Notes: generated by a model from the sequence alone, not told the origin. Shown: positions 26,759 through 35,492, counted from the stretch's first letter. The stretch is DNA of 64,000 nucleotides from Colwellia piezophila ATCC BAA-637 (GCF_000378625.1 NZ_KB905162.1:124001-188000); one strand, 5' to 3'. Numbers and translations: made by a program.

Positions 26759-27415
26759 ATGCGAGCATTCATAATAAAAAGCATTTTTGCTTTGGTTTTA
26801 TCTTCGACTATTGTAATTGAGGTTATGGCAGCATCATCAACAGCTTCTTCGACAACTAAGTCAGCCTCTTATTTAGCGAGCGCATCACCTTATGTGGTCT
26901 TAAAAACAGCGGGTACTAACTTGTTCTCACGTATATCGGCCAATCAGCAAGCCATTGCTAAATTTCCACATTTAATGCGCGATATTGTCGAAGAAGAGTT
27001 AATGCCAGCAATAGATTATCGTTATGCATCGTATCGTATCTTAGGTAAACATTTAAAAAATATATCTAAACAGCAGCGCGCAGACTTTGTTGTAGCCATG
27101 CGTCATTATTTGGTAAGAACCTACTCCATTGCTTTATCTAAATATAAAAACCAACAAGTTATTTTTGAGCCGGAAAAGCCGACTCAAGGCAAAAGAATTA
27201 TTGGCATTAAAACTCAAATTGTTGAACAAGGCGCACCGACCATTAATATAGTCTTTCAGATGCGAAAAAATAAAAAAACCAAGCAATGGAAGGCGTTTGA
27301 TATCACTATAGAAGGCATTTCTTTATTAAGCACTAAACAAGCTGAGCTGAATAGAAAAATCGCTAAACAAGGCATAGATTACGTCACCCTAGAGTTAGCG
27401 GCTCTAGCTAAGTAA
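26759..27415 (+). CDS. MlaC/Ttg2D family lipid-binding protein (orphan)
   Basis: 219 residues from the ATG at 26759, with AAAGGA about 10 nt upstream; the frame extends to 26705, but that would start inside the operator hairpin. Signal peptide (FIIKSIFALVLSSTIVIEVMA), then the Tol_Tol_Ttg2 domain: VVLKTAGTNLFSRI, FPHLMRDIVEEELMPAIDYRY, a QQRADFVVAMRHYL helix and a C-terminal KAFDITIEGISLL strand. MlaC carries phospholipids between outer- and inner-membrane complexes. Here the MlaFEDB genes are absent and the neighbours are a six-helix protein and a DsbA-like protein. This suggests a separate envelope role, possibly in solvent or lipid stress under TetR control. Confidence 0.85.
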   Translation: MRAFIIKSIFALVLSSTIVIEVMAASSTASSTTKSASYLASASPYVVLKTAGTNLFSRISANQQAIAKFPHLMRDIVEEELMPAIDYRYASYRILGKHLKNISKQQRADFVVAMRHYLVRTYSIALSKYKNQQVIFEPEKPTQGKRIIGIKTQIVEQGAPTINIVFQMRKNKKTKQWKAFDITIEGISLLSTKQAELNRKIAKQGIDYVTLELAALAK

Positions 27416-27452
27416 GTTTTTCAATGTAAAGTTAACCAACAAGGAATTTGTT

Positions 27453-28079
27453 TTGTTACAGTTATTTAAAGTATTGGTATTACCTTTTATCTTAATTTCA
27501 TTGCTATCGGCGGGTGTCATTGCCACCATTAAGATAGATTATTTTTTCTTAGAAAATAACTTGGCTGAGGTTTCACTCACTGAGATTTTTCAGCAATTGC
27601 TACTGTTAGCGAGTGTGGGTATTTTCATCTGGTCAGCTTATAAAGTTGAAGAGTCACGCACCTTGTTTATCTTGGTTGCAGGTTTTTTCGGCTGTATGTT
27701 TTTACGCGAACTCGATTACTATTTTGACATGATAGTACACGGTTTTTGGTTCTATCCAACGCTATTATTAGCGAGTTCAGTGATTATTTATAGCGTTAAG
27801 CATAATAGTAACTTGATAAACTCTGCTCGCTTATTTAGTCAAACGAATGCCTATTTCAATATCTTAGTAGGCTTAGTTATTATCATGGTCTTTAGTCGCT
27901 TATTCGGCTCAGGCACGCTGTGGAAAGAGGTAATGAACGATGATTACCATCTGATCTACAAAACAATTATTCAAGAAGGCCTAGAGTTATTTGGTTATGT
28001 GTTTTTATTCATCGGCTCCTTTCACCAGTTTAGAGGTGTGTTGGGTAAAGTGGCTAATGAGCAAAGAATGAAATTATGA
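27453..28079 (+). CDS. Six-helix inner-membrane protein of unknown function
   Basis: 208 residues, not recognised. Start TTG at 27453, with AAGGA 7 nt upstream. About six hydrophobic segments: residues 5-27, 44-62, 70-86, 97-113, 135-155 and 176-196. Charged residues buried between helices (FLRELDYYFDMIVHGFWFYP; ELFGYVFLFIGSFHQF) are conspicuous and could form an active or binding site, since EL-D and H-F-W near a membrane face are unusual. It lies 37 bp after the MlaC-like gene and 31 bp before the DsbA-like gene, so it probably belongs to the same TetR-controlled operon. Confidence 0.75.
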   Translation: MLQLFKVLVLPFILISLLSAGVIATIKIDYFFLENNLAEVSLTEIFQQLLLLASVGIFIWSAYKVEESRTLFILVAGFFGCMFLRELDYYFDMIVHGFWFYPTLLLASSVIIYSVKHNSNLINSARLFSQTNAYFNILVGLVIIMVFSRLFGSGTLWKEVMNDDYHLIYKTIIQEGLELFGYVFLFIGSFHQFRGVLGKVANEQRMKL

Positions 28080-28110
28080 GCGGTATAAAACTTCATTATT
28101 AAGGAATCCT

Positions 28111-28740
28111 ATGACGACCACGTTATATTACCTGCATGATCCTATGTGCAGTTGGTGTTGGGGCTATCGTCCAATATGGGATGTTTTGCAGCAATATTTA
28201 CCGACTTCAATATCGGTGGAATATGTTGCCGGTGGTTTAGCCCCTGATTCCAATAGCCCAATGCCACTGGCTCAACAGCAGGTGATTCAAAATCACTGGC
28301 GAACTATCGAGAAGAAACTAGGCACCCACTTTAATTATGATTTTTGGACCCATAACGTGCCAAGGCGTGCCACTTATAATGCCTGTCGAGCAGCAATTGC
28401 CGCGCATAAACAAGATTGTCAAAAAACCATGATAGATGCTATTCAACGAGCCTATTATTTGGAGGCTTTAAATCCGTCAGATATTGAGGTGTTAATTACT
28501 TTAGCAACAGCGTTAAGCCAGCGCGATACTATTGATTTCGATATTGCTAAATTTGTTAAAGATCTGAGTAGCACTGACACTGAAAAAGAGCTAGCAAGGC
28601 AGGTCAGTTTAGCAAGAGCGCTGAGCCAACAAGGCTTCCCATCATTAGTACTTGAGGTAAACGGCATAAGGCATCAAATAGCTATTGATTACAGTGACTA
28701 TCAACAAACCCTCGCAGATATTTTGCAGCGCATGGATTGA
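28111..28740 (+). CDS. DsbA family protein, FrnE-like thioredoxin-fold oxidoreductase
   Basis: 209 residues, thioredoxin fold with helical insertion. The redox motif CSWC lies at residues 13-16 in LHDPMCSWCWGYRP, and the cis-Pro region is probably QGFPSLVLEVNG near the C-terminus. There is no signal peptide, so unlike periplasmic DsbA it is likely cytoplasmic, as for the FrnE/HCCA-isomerase-like branch. It is the last gene of the MlaC-like operon. The aromatic Trp-rich active site (SWCW) is typical for this branch. It may handle thiol stress or isomerise glutathione adducts. A bidirectional terminator follows. Confidence 0.85.
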   Translation: MTTTLYYLHDPMCSWCWGYRPIWDVLQQYLPTSISVEYVAGGLAPDSNSPMPLAQQQVIQNHWRTIEKKLGTHFNYDFWTHNVPRRATYNACRAAIAAHKQDCQKTMIDAIQRAYYLEALNPSDIEVLITLATALSQRDTIDFDIAKFVKDLSSTDTEKELARQVSLARALSQQGFPSLVLEVNGIRHQIAIDYSDYQQTLADILQRMD

Positions 28741-28810
28741 CGGCTTAGTTAGTGAGTTAGTTAAATATTCAGTTAGCTGACTTTACTTAAAGCAATAAAC
28801 TTAAAGCAAT

Positions 28811-28840
28811 AAAAAAGCGATGTTAAACATCGCTTTTTTT
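28811..28840. terminator. Bidirectional intrinsic terminator
   Basis: AAAAAAGCGATG-TTAAA-CATCGCTTTTTTT: stem of six GC-rich pairs extended by A/T pairs, with T-runs on both strands. It separates the convergent DsbA-like and DUF5916 genes. Confidence 0.88.
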
Positions 28841-28867
28841 CATTTTTTACGTGCTATTAAAAATTTG

Positions 28868-31129
28868 TTACATCTGCCAAGCGTAACTAAACTTAGTAAA
28901 CACTGAGCGTTCATCTCTGGTTAGCTCTGCCAAACCATCATTTTGGAAACCACTATCCGAGTAGCCAAGAAAGAATAATGTTTGCGGATTAATTTTATAA
29001 GAATAAATCAGTTGAGTTGAGAAAAATCTACTTTTTGCATCAGGGAGATCATCAGCATCTTCTTCGGTATATAAATCAACATCTCGGGCAATATCTGTGT
29101 ATTGCAGCACAAGTTTTAGTTTACTGCGCATACTAAACTGATAGCTCAGTCGAATATCTGATTGATGAGCCGTAAATAATCGGCCATCATCAACATCTAG
29201 GTGAGAGTAGTTATAGTTAATGCTGGCATTAATATGTCGATTTACATCCCATTCAGTAAAAGCTTCGATGTAAACCACATCGCCTAATTGCGCATTGGCA
29301 AAATCAATTTGTGTACCAAACTTGAAAAAGGTGCCAATAAGAGTATTCGCTACCGGCCTCATTTCAACAAAGGTTTTAAATTGCGTTTCTTTAAAATACT
29401 TTTCTTCATACAGTCTTTCACGGTGAACTAGGCCAAAGTTAGTATAAAACTGCTTCTGTCCTTGCATGTTGCCATGAATCTCATATTCTTCTTCAAGCAC
29501 ATTACCGTCTTGGTCATAGGTTTTATCCCAGTCACCAAAGTAGCCCCATTGGGTTAAGGTATTATCACTGTCACCGTAATAAATTCGGCGACCACCTAAG
29601 ACTACTCGCTCGATATTACTTCTCGATTGAAAGCCTAAATCGGCTCTGAAATCTTCACTAATATTAGTGTAGCCAGCATTTAGACGGTAATCTCGGGTAC
29701 TACGCGCATAATTTACCTTTAAAGCCGTGCCTCTTTGCTCTTCACTAACATCAAATTCAGCCATCACATCAGCGGTATTTTTGGTATCAGATTGGGCTAC
29801 TTGGTATTGAATGCTGTCGTTTTGACCTAACCAGTAAGTGCCATCGAATGATGCCAGGGTATTGTGGTAATTATCAGATTGTCGGTGAGTCATTAATACA
29901 CCAACATTATTACGCTCACCCACATCTATTTTATAACGTGCTATCGCGACGTTCGACTTCTCATCCAAGGTGGCAATGTCTGAGCCTTGGTTACCAGGCA
30001 TTAAAAAGGAAGTATTACTGTCATCAGCTACCATCAAACCATAACTGTGCTCGTTGGTTTTACCGGTCAATTTCAAACCGGTATCTGGATCGGCAATATT
30101 ACGCGTATGGACAAAATTAAAGTTAGTGGTATCAAAATAGGAAGCGCCATCAAGGAAAAATGGCCTTTTTTCAGGATAGAATAAAGAGTAAGTATTGTTA
30201 ACATCGAGTTGTCCAGCATCTGCTTCAACCTGAGAGAAATCTGGGTTTAAGGTAGCGTTTAGCACGATATCTTGCGTTAAGCCCCAACGAATATCTAAGC
30301 CAGGCTCTATCTCAATATCACCATCTTGCCACTTTCCCGGTACGTCAGGTTTTTCATCGGCTCGTGATAGTGTCAATGTTGGCGTTAATTGAAAGTTTTT
30401 CCCTGATTTAATTTCTTCAAAACCGACTAGTTGATGGAACTGGCAAAGGTTACATTTTATATCGCGATCAAATTTATTAGTGGCCATTTGTATCTTTACA
30501 TCGCGAGGGTAATTTCGCCAACCGGCAATATTCCACACCAGTTTTTCATCGGAGTCAGGAAATCGCAAGGCACTAAATGGAATGCTCATTTCAACAACGT
30601 AACCAAAGTCAGTTATTTGACCAGCACTGTCCCAAATAGCATCCCAAGAGCTGTCTTCGTCCCAGCCATCAGTATCATCCATACGCACATCTGCTTGTGC
30701 GCCTAACGGATTGACAAAAAACTCATAACCACTGCGTTCATCGTTAAAAGTATCGATGATAATGGCGACGTTATCATCGGCCCACAGGTTATCTCTGTCT
30801 CGCAGTGATGCTCTGATTTTTTCAGGGTTAGGATCATAGGCAATAAAAGCGACATTAAAAGAACTGCCATTTTCATAAAAGTAAACTTCAGTTTTTACCG
30901 GTGAGGGGGTGCCATCACCTGGACTTTTCTCGTATTTTAATTCCATCTTGGTCGCGGTTTTCCAGACGGCTTCATCCATACGGCCATCAACCTTGATGAC
31001 GGCTTTATTATGAGTTAATTGAAAGCGCTTTCTGTCCGCCTGTTCGGCAGCAATGGTAAAAGTGCATGTTAGGACAGTAAAAGCCAGCAGGGTTTTAGTG
31101 ATTTTTTGACAGTTTTTGAGCAAAGACAT
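28868..31129 (-). CDS. CBM9-like / DUF5916 outer-membrane protein
   Basis: 753 residues. Signal peptide (LLAFTVLTCTFTIAAEQ), then an N-terminal family-9 carbohydrate-binding-like beta-sandwich (about 35-230; VDGRMDEAVWKTATK, YFYENGSSFNVAFIAYDPNP, WADDNVAIIIDTFND, GYVVEMSIPFSALRF). A long DUF5916 part follows, with alternating amphipathic strands, SLFYPEKRPFFLDGASYF and a final aromatic strand ending in FTKFSYAWQM, as in outer-membrane barrels. Such proteins are common in marine Bacteroidetes and Alteromonadales, without a firm role; a link to polysaccharide binding is only suggested by the CBM9-like fold. It is monocistronic. Confidence 0.88.
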   Translation of the reverse strand: MSLLKNCQKITKTLLAFTVLTCTFTIAAEQADRKRFQLTHNKAVIKVDGRMDEAVWKTATKMELKYEKSPGDGTPSPVKTEVYFYENGSSFNVAFIAYDPNPEKIRASLRDRDNLWADDNVAIIIDTFNDERSGYEFFVNPLGAQADVRMDDTDGWDEDSSWDAIWDSAGQITDFGYVVEMSIPFSALRFPDSDEKLVWNIAGWRNYPRDVKIQMATNKFDRDIKCNLCQFHQLVGFEEIKSGKNFQLTPTLTLSRADEKPDVPGKWQDGDIEIEPGLDIRWGLTQDIVLNATLNPDFSQVEADAGQLDVNNTYSLFYPEKRPFFLDGASYFDTTNFNFVHTRNIADPDTGLKLTGKTNEHSYGLMVADDSNTSFLMPGNQGSDIATLDEKSNVAIARYKIDVGERNNVGVLMTHRQSDNYHNTLASFDGTYWLGQNDSIQYQVAQSDTKNTADVMAEFDVSEEQRGTALKVNYARSTRDYRLNAGYTNISEDFRADLGFQSRSNIERVVLGGRRIYYGDSDNTLTQWGYFGDWDKTYDQDGNVLEEEYEIHGNMQGQKQFYTNFGLVHRERLYEEKYFKETQFKTFVEMRPVANTLIGTFFKFGTQIDFANAQLGDVVYIEAFTEWDVNRHINASINYNYSHLDVDDGRLFTAHQSDIRLSYQFSMRSKLKLVLQYTDIARDVDLYTEEDADDLPDAKSRFFSTQLIYSYKINPQTLFFLGYSDSGFQNDGLAELTRDERSVFTKFSYAWQM

Positions 31130-31425
31130 AGGGAGTTATTTATAATTTCATTTGTTTTTATTAAGGTAATTGTCGCGCGAAACTTAGCAAAAGTTTACTG
31201 TCAGATGTAACAAAAGGTAACCGTGGCGGCTTTGTTGCTGAAATTTCATGCGGATATGCAGCAGGGCTACGACTCGTGTCGTAGTTGTTTGGCATGATTT
31301 ATTTTCGTCATCGACAATTTTTTTCAAAATAAAGCTGTTTATAGCGAAGGGATTTCAATTTTATTAAGGTAAATGTTTATAGCGGACTAAGTTATTAAGT
31401 GTAATAACTTAGCGCACTCAAATAG
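31130..31425. other. Intergenic region with two hairpins
   Basis: CTACGAC-TCGT-GTCGTAG at 31267-31284, and CTAAGTTATT / AATAACTTAG at 31387-31412, with a 6-nt loop, just after the stop of the serine hydrolase gene. Neither has a T-tract on the transcribed strand. No gene is seen. Confidence 0.45.
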
Positions 31426-32631
31426 TTAACGCTGATTTTTAGTGCGTTTGGTTAAAGGTCGGCTAAATAAAAGCTCTACCTGTGACCAAAACTGGCTAGA
31501 TATTTTACTGATAGCGTTAGATTCCGCGTTAATGAGCATGGCGAATCCTAGGTCTAAATCGGGTGAGTAACCTATTTCAGCCCGAAAGCCGGCAACCCAA
31601 CCAGAATGATAAATAATTTTCCGGTTGTTGAATTGGTAAATTCGCCAACCATAACCATAATGGGCATCGGTTAAATATTCGCGCCAATAGCGGCGCCGTA
31701 AATCCTTTGCTGTTTTTATCCTCGGCGTCGTTATTTCTGTTAATAACGCGGGTGATAAAATCTCGGGCTTATGCCCCATATTGGCGATTAACCATTTTGC
31801 TAAGTCGGTAATACTGGCATTAACGCCAGCTGCAGGAGCCACTTTATAATAATCAGGTTCAACTTTTACCGTACGCCAAATATGCCTTTTGATATCACGG
31901 CCTTGGGAGTCTTTTTTTCCTGTTTTCACCCGTTTTATCAGGATATGGGGTTTGGCGGTGTTTTTTTGTTCTTTATAGACATCGATACCAACAGAAGCGT
32001 TAGTCATATTAAGCGGGGTAAAGATCCTTTCTTGCAATAGGGCTGCATAGCTTTTTCCTTGGCTAGCTTCTATGGCGGGTTGTAGCATAGCGTAAGCTAT
32101 ATTTTGATAGCCATAACATTTTTGCGGCTGACAAACGGGCTCAATACGATCAAATCGGCTGATAATCTTGTCCATACTCCAGTTTTCATGTAGCAGGTTA
32201 TCAAAGGCATTTGGCATTAAGCCGCTAGAATGGCTTAACAAGTGTTTTAATTGAATTTTTTGTGCTGCCCCCTCTGTCGCTAAGGTAAAATTAGGCACAT
32301 ATTTGGTGATGGGATCTGAGAGGTTTAACTGTTTTTCTTGCGCTAACATGGTGGTGATAGTGGCGGCAAAGGTTTTAGATACTGACGCTAAGCGAAACAC
32401 CGTGTTGTTATCTACTCGATTAGATTTAGCTTTGTCGGTATGACCAAAGCTTTCTATGGCAACGATACGATTGTTTTGCACAATGGCATAAGCGCCGCCG
32501 GGAATACTATATTGATTGAGTTGCTGTGCTACTTGCGTTGAAAACGTCTCGTTAAACTGACTAACTTTATTGGCAATAGTCAGCGGGCAGAAAAAAAGTG
32601 ACAATAAAATGCAGCTTACTCGAACTAACAT
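31426..32631 (-). CDS. Class C beta-lactamase-fold serine hydrolase
   Basis: 401 residues. Signal peptide (LVRVSCILLSLFFCPLTIA). The serine beta-lactamase/transpeptidase fold has all three motifs: SVSK (nucleophile Ser83, Lys86), the Tyr motif in YGYQNIAY and HSG in YHSGWVAGF. The family (PF00144) covers AmpC lactamases, esterases and D-aminopeptidases. The HSG in place of KTG is usual for esterase or peptidase members, so resistance should not be assumed. It is periplasmic. It is divergent from the DUF2750 gene. Confidence 0.88.
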   Translation of the reverse strand: MLVRVSCILLSLFFCPLTIANKVSQFNETFSTQVAQQLNQYSIPGGAYAIVQNNRIVAIESFGHTDKAKSNRVDNNTVFRLASVSKTFAATITTMLAQEKQLNLSDPITKYVPNFTLATEGAAQKIQLKHLLSHSSGLMPNAFDNLLHENWSMDKIISRFDRIEPVCQPQKCYGYQNIAYAMLQPAIEASQGKSYAALLQERIFTPLNMTNASVGIDVYKEQKNTAKPHILIKRVKTGKKDSQGRDIKRHIWRTVKVEPDYYKVAPAAGVNASITDLAKWLIANMGHKPEILSPALLTEITTPRIKTAKDLRRRYWREYLTDAHYGYGWRIYQFNNRKIIYHSGWVAGFRAEIGYSPDLDLGFAMLINAESNAISKISSQFWSQVELLFSRPLTKRTKNQR

Positions 32632-32795
32632 AGCAATCTCTTTGGATGAAATGGGCGCTAATTCTATAGATTTAATCGCTAAATAAAAAGCCTTTAATTT
32701 TTGGGGTTATTTATCATGCTTATAGACAATAACATGATCTCTGCGAGTAACTTCGTTATAATTAGCCTATTCAATTAATTAGAACGAATAATCTT

Positions 32796-33158
32796 ATGAG
32801 CGATAGCAACAACGTCATGCAAACCTTTTTGGCAGAAACTAAACCAACACAAATTATCTGGGCATTACAAGATAAAGCGAGTGAAGACTGGGTCGTCCTT
32901 GACTCTCCTGGTTTTGAAAACACCGATGTTATGCCGCTTTGGTCAAGTGCAAAGCTAGCTCAACAGCATTGTATTGATGAATGGCAAGACTATGTGCCTT
33001 GTGAAATTACCCTTGCGGATTGGTTTGAGTTTTGGCTTGAAGACTTAAACGAAGACAATGTTATTGTTGGTATTAATTGGCAAGGTGATGATGAGTGTTT
33101 AGAGATGGAACTAAGCGAATTTACCCAAGCATTGGCTAAAGTAGAATCGTTAAAATAA
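32796..33158 (+). CDS. DUF2750 family protein
   Basis: 120-residue soluble, acidic protein matching the DUF2750 pattern: ALQDKASEDWVVLDSPG, VMPLWSSAKLAQQHC and ADWFEFWLEDL, ending with GDDECLEMELSEFTQAL. There is no signal or membrane segment. The family is common in Gammaproteobacteria and uncharacterised. It is monocistronic. The ribosome site is weak (upstream sequence AACGAATAATCTT). Confidence 0.8.
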   Translation: MSDSNNVMQTFLAETKPTQIIWALQDKASEDWVVLDSPGFENTDVMPLWSSAKLAQQHCIDEWQDYVPCEITLADWFEFWLEDLNEDNVIVGINWQGDDECLEMELSEFTQALAKVESLK

Positions 33159-33166
33159 AGTTTTAT

Positions 33167-33197
33167 TTATAGTCAGTTTTTTTCAAGCTGACTATAA
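33167..33197. terminator. Weak hairpin between convergent genes
   Basis: TTATAGTCAG / CTGACTATAA, perfect 10-bp arms with an 11-nt T-rich loop (TTTTTTTCAAG). It lies 9 nt after the DUF2750 stop and 27 nt from the stop of the opposing gene. No T-tract follows the stem on either strand, so efficiency is doubtful. Confidence 0.4.
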
Positions 33198-33223
33198 CCT
33201 TGATAATTAGAGTATATAAATAG

Positions 33224-33565
33224 CTAAATACTGGTTAAATTTGGTATTTTCAGTATTTCCCTTTTAAGTAACTTTACCGCCACTTCTGCGGGTACTTGAT
33301 AAAATTCATTGACGTACTCTTGTGCTTTTAAGTATTTTTTTAGCTGTTTTTTTACCTTACACGGGTTACTGCATAACAATGAGAAAGCAACGCGGTATTC
33401 GCCAATAGTCTTTGCTGATAATAAGCTTGCATATGTTTGAGGATTCTCAGGGGTACAACCAATTTTGATTACATCAGAGAAAAGAGAATGTGTCATCACA
33501 TAAACATGGCCTGAAGCAATATTGTTAATGGTCATCGCTCCTGTTGAATTGCTAATGTTGCTCAT
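33224..33565 (-). CDS. T5orf172/MUG113-type GIY-YIG superfamily small protein
   Basis: 113 residues from the ATG at 33565, with GGGA about 10 nt upstream; a TTG at 33580 is possible. It shows the T5orf172 layout: HVYVMTHSLFSDVIKIGCT corresponds to the 'VYV...KIG.T' strands of GIY-YIG-like domains, followed by a helix and a terminal NEFYQVPAEVAVKLL with the Glu region. The Arg expected in the helix after IGxT (family pattern PxxR) is replaced (NPQTYASLL). The nuclease centre therefore looks incomplete. There is no neighbouring methylase or phage gene. It is probably a non-catalytic or diverged member. Confidence 0.65.
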   Translation of the reverse strand: MSNISNSTGAMTINNIASGHVYVMTHSLFSDVIKIGCTPENPQTYASLLSAKTIGEYRVAFSLLCSNPCKVKKQLKKYLKAQEYVNEFYQVPAEVAVKLLKREILKIPNLTSI

Positions 33566-33580
33566 CAGTAGTAGTCCCAA

Positions 33581-34091
33581 TATCCTTAAGTTGAGCTTAT
33601 TGAAAACTCTTTTTTAAATTCTAAGCTGTTTTTTATAGTAATATTCCATTTTACCACTTCTTATTATTGCAAACCTTGCGATAGAACAACATCGATCAAG
33701 TTAGTTACAGTTAGTTACAGTTAGTTACGGTTGTTCGCAACCAATCATAGGTATGTGACTGGTCATAATGCTTGAAATCTTCAGTCAGTGGATGAGATTA
33801 TTAATCACAAGATAAGATCTTAATGATCACTTAGATACGATAGCTGACGTTTCACTATTTCGTTTTTATGACTTCTTGGTGCGCTAAGCAGAAGGAGATT
33901 GGTGCTTTTCTAGAATGTCTGCTTGTGAGCCGATAGCAGATGATGTGTAAGCTCTACCTACTAATTACAAGTCAGTTGCTAGGCAGTGGTGTTTGTGTGA
34001 TTAATTATAAAGATTAGCTCCAGTGGGTTTTAATCAACTACACCAGTGAATTGGTTGTTTTATGTAATTTAAACCTACTATTTTTATGATT
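33581..34091. other. Intergenic region with tandem repeat and element-like modules
   Basis: No gene seen. It contains the 10-bp triplicate at 33699-33728. CTTAATGATCACTTA (about 33819-33833) is the inverse of a module at 36433. ACGATAGCTGAC (33838-33849) matches the MITE-like element's end sequence. ATGACTTCTTGGTGC (33868-33882) and AAGCAGAAGG (33886-33895) are both also inside the 22.4-kb element. It looks like a rearranged remnant. Confidence 0.5.
33699..33728. repeat. Tandem 10-bp repeat, three copies
   Basis: AGTTAGTTAC three times in perfect tandem. Each unit itself contains GTTA twice. It is intergenic. The copy number may vary between strains. Confidence 0.85.
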
Positions 34092-35492
34092 TTAATGTTG
34101 CCTCACGAAGGATTTTTGACTATGAACCTCTTCTTTCAAAAGTTTGTTGATATAGGTAAGTAGTACGGGGAGTTCCAGAGGTTTTTCGCAGACCGCGTCC
34201 ATACCGTTTGCTATGTATTGTTTAATATTTTCAACATCTATATCGGCTGTTAGAGCGATAATTGGTATTGTTGACCTACTACAGTCCCATGATCTAATTA
34301 TTCTTGTCGTTTCAATGCCGTTCATAATAGGCATTCTAATGTCCATCAATATCAGATCGAAATCATTCTGTTTTAGTAGTCTAAGTGCTTCTTCACCATT
34401 ATTTGCCACTTTAACTTCATGAGTAAGCTTCCCTAATACCGCCAACATTAGCTTTTGCAATATTCGAGAATCTTCAACTAACAGTAGTTTCAAACTTCGA
34501 TTAGCTAGCCATTCATTATCGAATTCATCTCTTTCTTTTAACACTAAAACATTACTTGTCTGTTGACATAAAATGGTAAACCAAAAGTGACTACCTTCAC
34601 CTTTAACACTCTCAGTGCCTATTTTTCCACCCATTAATTCAACCAGTTTTTTTGAAATAGACAAGCCTAAGCCAGTGCCACCAAAGCTTCTATAGGTTGA
34701 ACGATCTGCTTGAGTGAATGGCTTAAATAGTTTTTTTTGCTCCTCCTGAGTTAATCCAATACCACTGTCAATGACTGAAAATTTTAATAGAATATCGTTA
34801 TTGCTTTTCTGTGTTTGGCTAACGGTAATGTTGATGTAACCCGTTGAGGTGAACTTGACTGCATTACTAAGCAGGTTAGTAAGGACTTGTCCTATCCGCA
34901 GAGAGTCAGCATGTATACCATAGGGAAGATTTGGTGCTAAGTTAAGCTCTAGCTGTAATTTTTTTGAGTTGATTTGAGGTAAGAATAAATCCACAGTTTT
35001 TTCTACAAAAGATTGTAAATGAAAGTCTTTAAAATTAAGTTCTAACATACCCTCGTCGAGTTTAGATTGATCTAGTATTTCGTTTAGGATCTTCAATAAG
35101 GCTCTAGCCGATGAGATGATGTTGTCTGTCCACTCTTTTTGTTGCGGGCCTATTTCACTTTGTTGTAATAATTCAGCCATACCCAAAACCCCTGCCATAG
35201 GCGTTCGGATTTCATGACTCATATTGGCTAAAAAATCTGATTTAACCTTAACTAACTTGACAGCTGTTAGCCTAGCTTCGGTTAATTTTTTTGTCGATAA
35301 GGCAAAAGATTCATAGGCGAGTATTATTTCATTATCTTTAACGCGTAGTTTATCTTGGTAAATTTCTAATGTTTTATTATTCCTAGTATTTTCTTGGGAC
35401 TTCTTGAATAGGTGATACAAAAGAAAAATTACCAAGGTAATCATCAAGATTAACCCAGTTATTAATACTATTAGTGTATCGGTGAGTTGCAT
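34092..35492 (-). CDS. Membrane-anchored hybrid histidine kinase with receiver domain
   Basis: 466 residues: one N-terminal TM helix (about 7-28), a coiled-coil linker, HisKA with His93 in MSHEIRTPMAG, HATPase_c with LTNLLSNAVKF, DSGIGL and GGTGLGLS, then a receiver (about 335-455) with LMDIRMPIM and CEKPLEL. It has no periplasmic sensor or PAS domain of its own. The preceding PAS gene ends in TAATG overlap with this start (shared A at 35492), so the two are translationally coupled. The PAS protein probably acts in trans as input. The kinase-receiver part is a paralogue of the 5.7-8.1 kb hybrid kinase. No output domain or Hpt is present nearby. Confidence 0.9.
   Translation of the reverse strand: MQLTDTLIVLITGLILMITLVIFLLYHLFKKSQENTRNNKTLEIYQDKLRVKDNEIILAYESFALSTKKLTEARLTAVKLVKVKSDFLANMSHEIRTPMAGVLGMAELLQQSEIGPQQKEWTDNIISSARALLKILNEILDQSKLDEGMLELNFKDFHLQSFVEKTVDLFLPQINSKKLQLELNLAPNLPYGIHADSLRIGQVLTNLLSNAVKFTSTGYINITVSQTQKSNNDILLKFSVIDSGIGLTQEEQKKLFKPFTQADRSTYRSFGGTGLGLSISKKLVELMGGKIGTESVKGEGSHFWFTILCQQTSNVLVLKERDEFDNEWLANRSLKLLLVEDSRILQKLMLAVLGKLTHEVKVANNGEEALRLLKQNDFDLILMDIRMPIMNGIETTRIIRSWDCSRSTIPIIALTADIDVENIKQYIANGMDAVCEKPLELPVLLTYINKLLKEEVHSQKSFVRQH

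Noticed and set aside
31426-32631. Beta-lactamase resistance gene
   Set aside because: The class-C fold motifs are present, but HSG replaces KTG and the family is mostly esterases and peptidases, so resistance is not supported.
33699-33728. Possible CRISPR-like repeats
   Set aside because: The units are 10 bp in direct contact without spacers, and no cas genes exist in the window.
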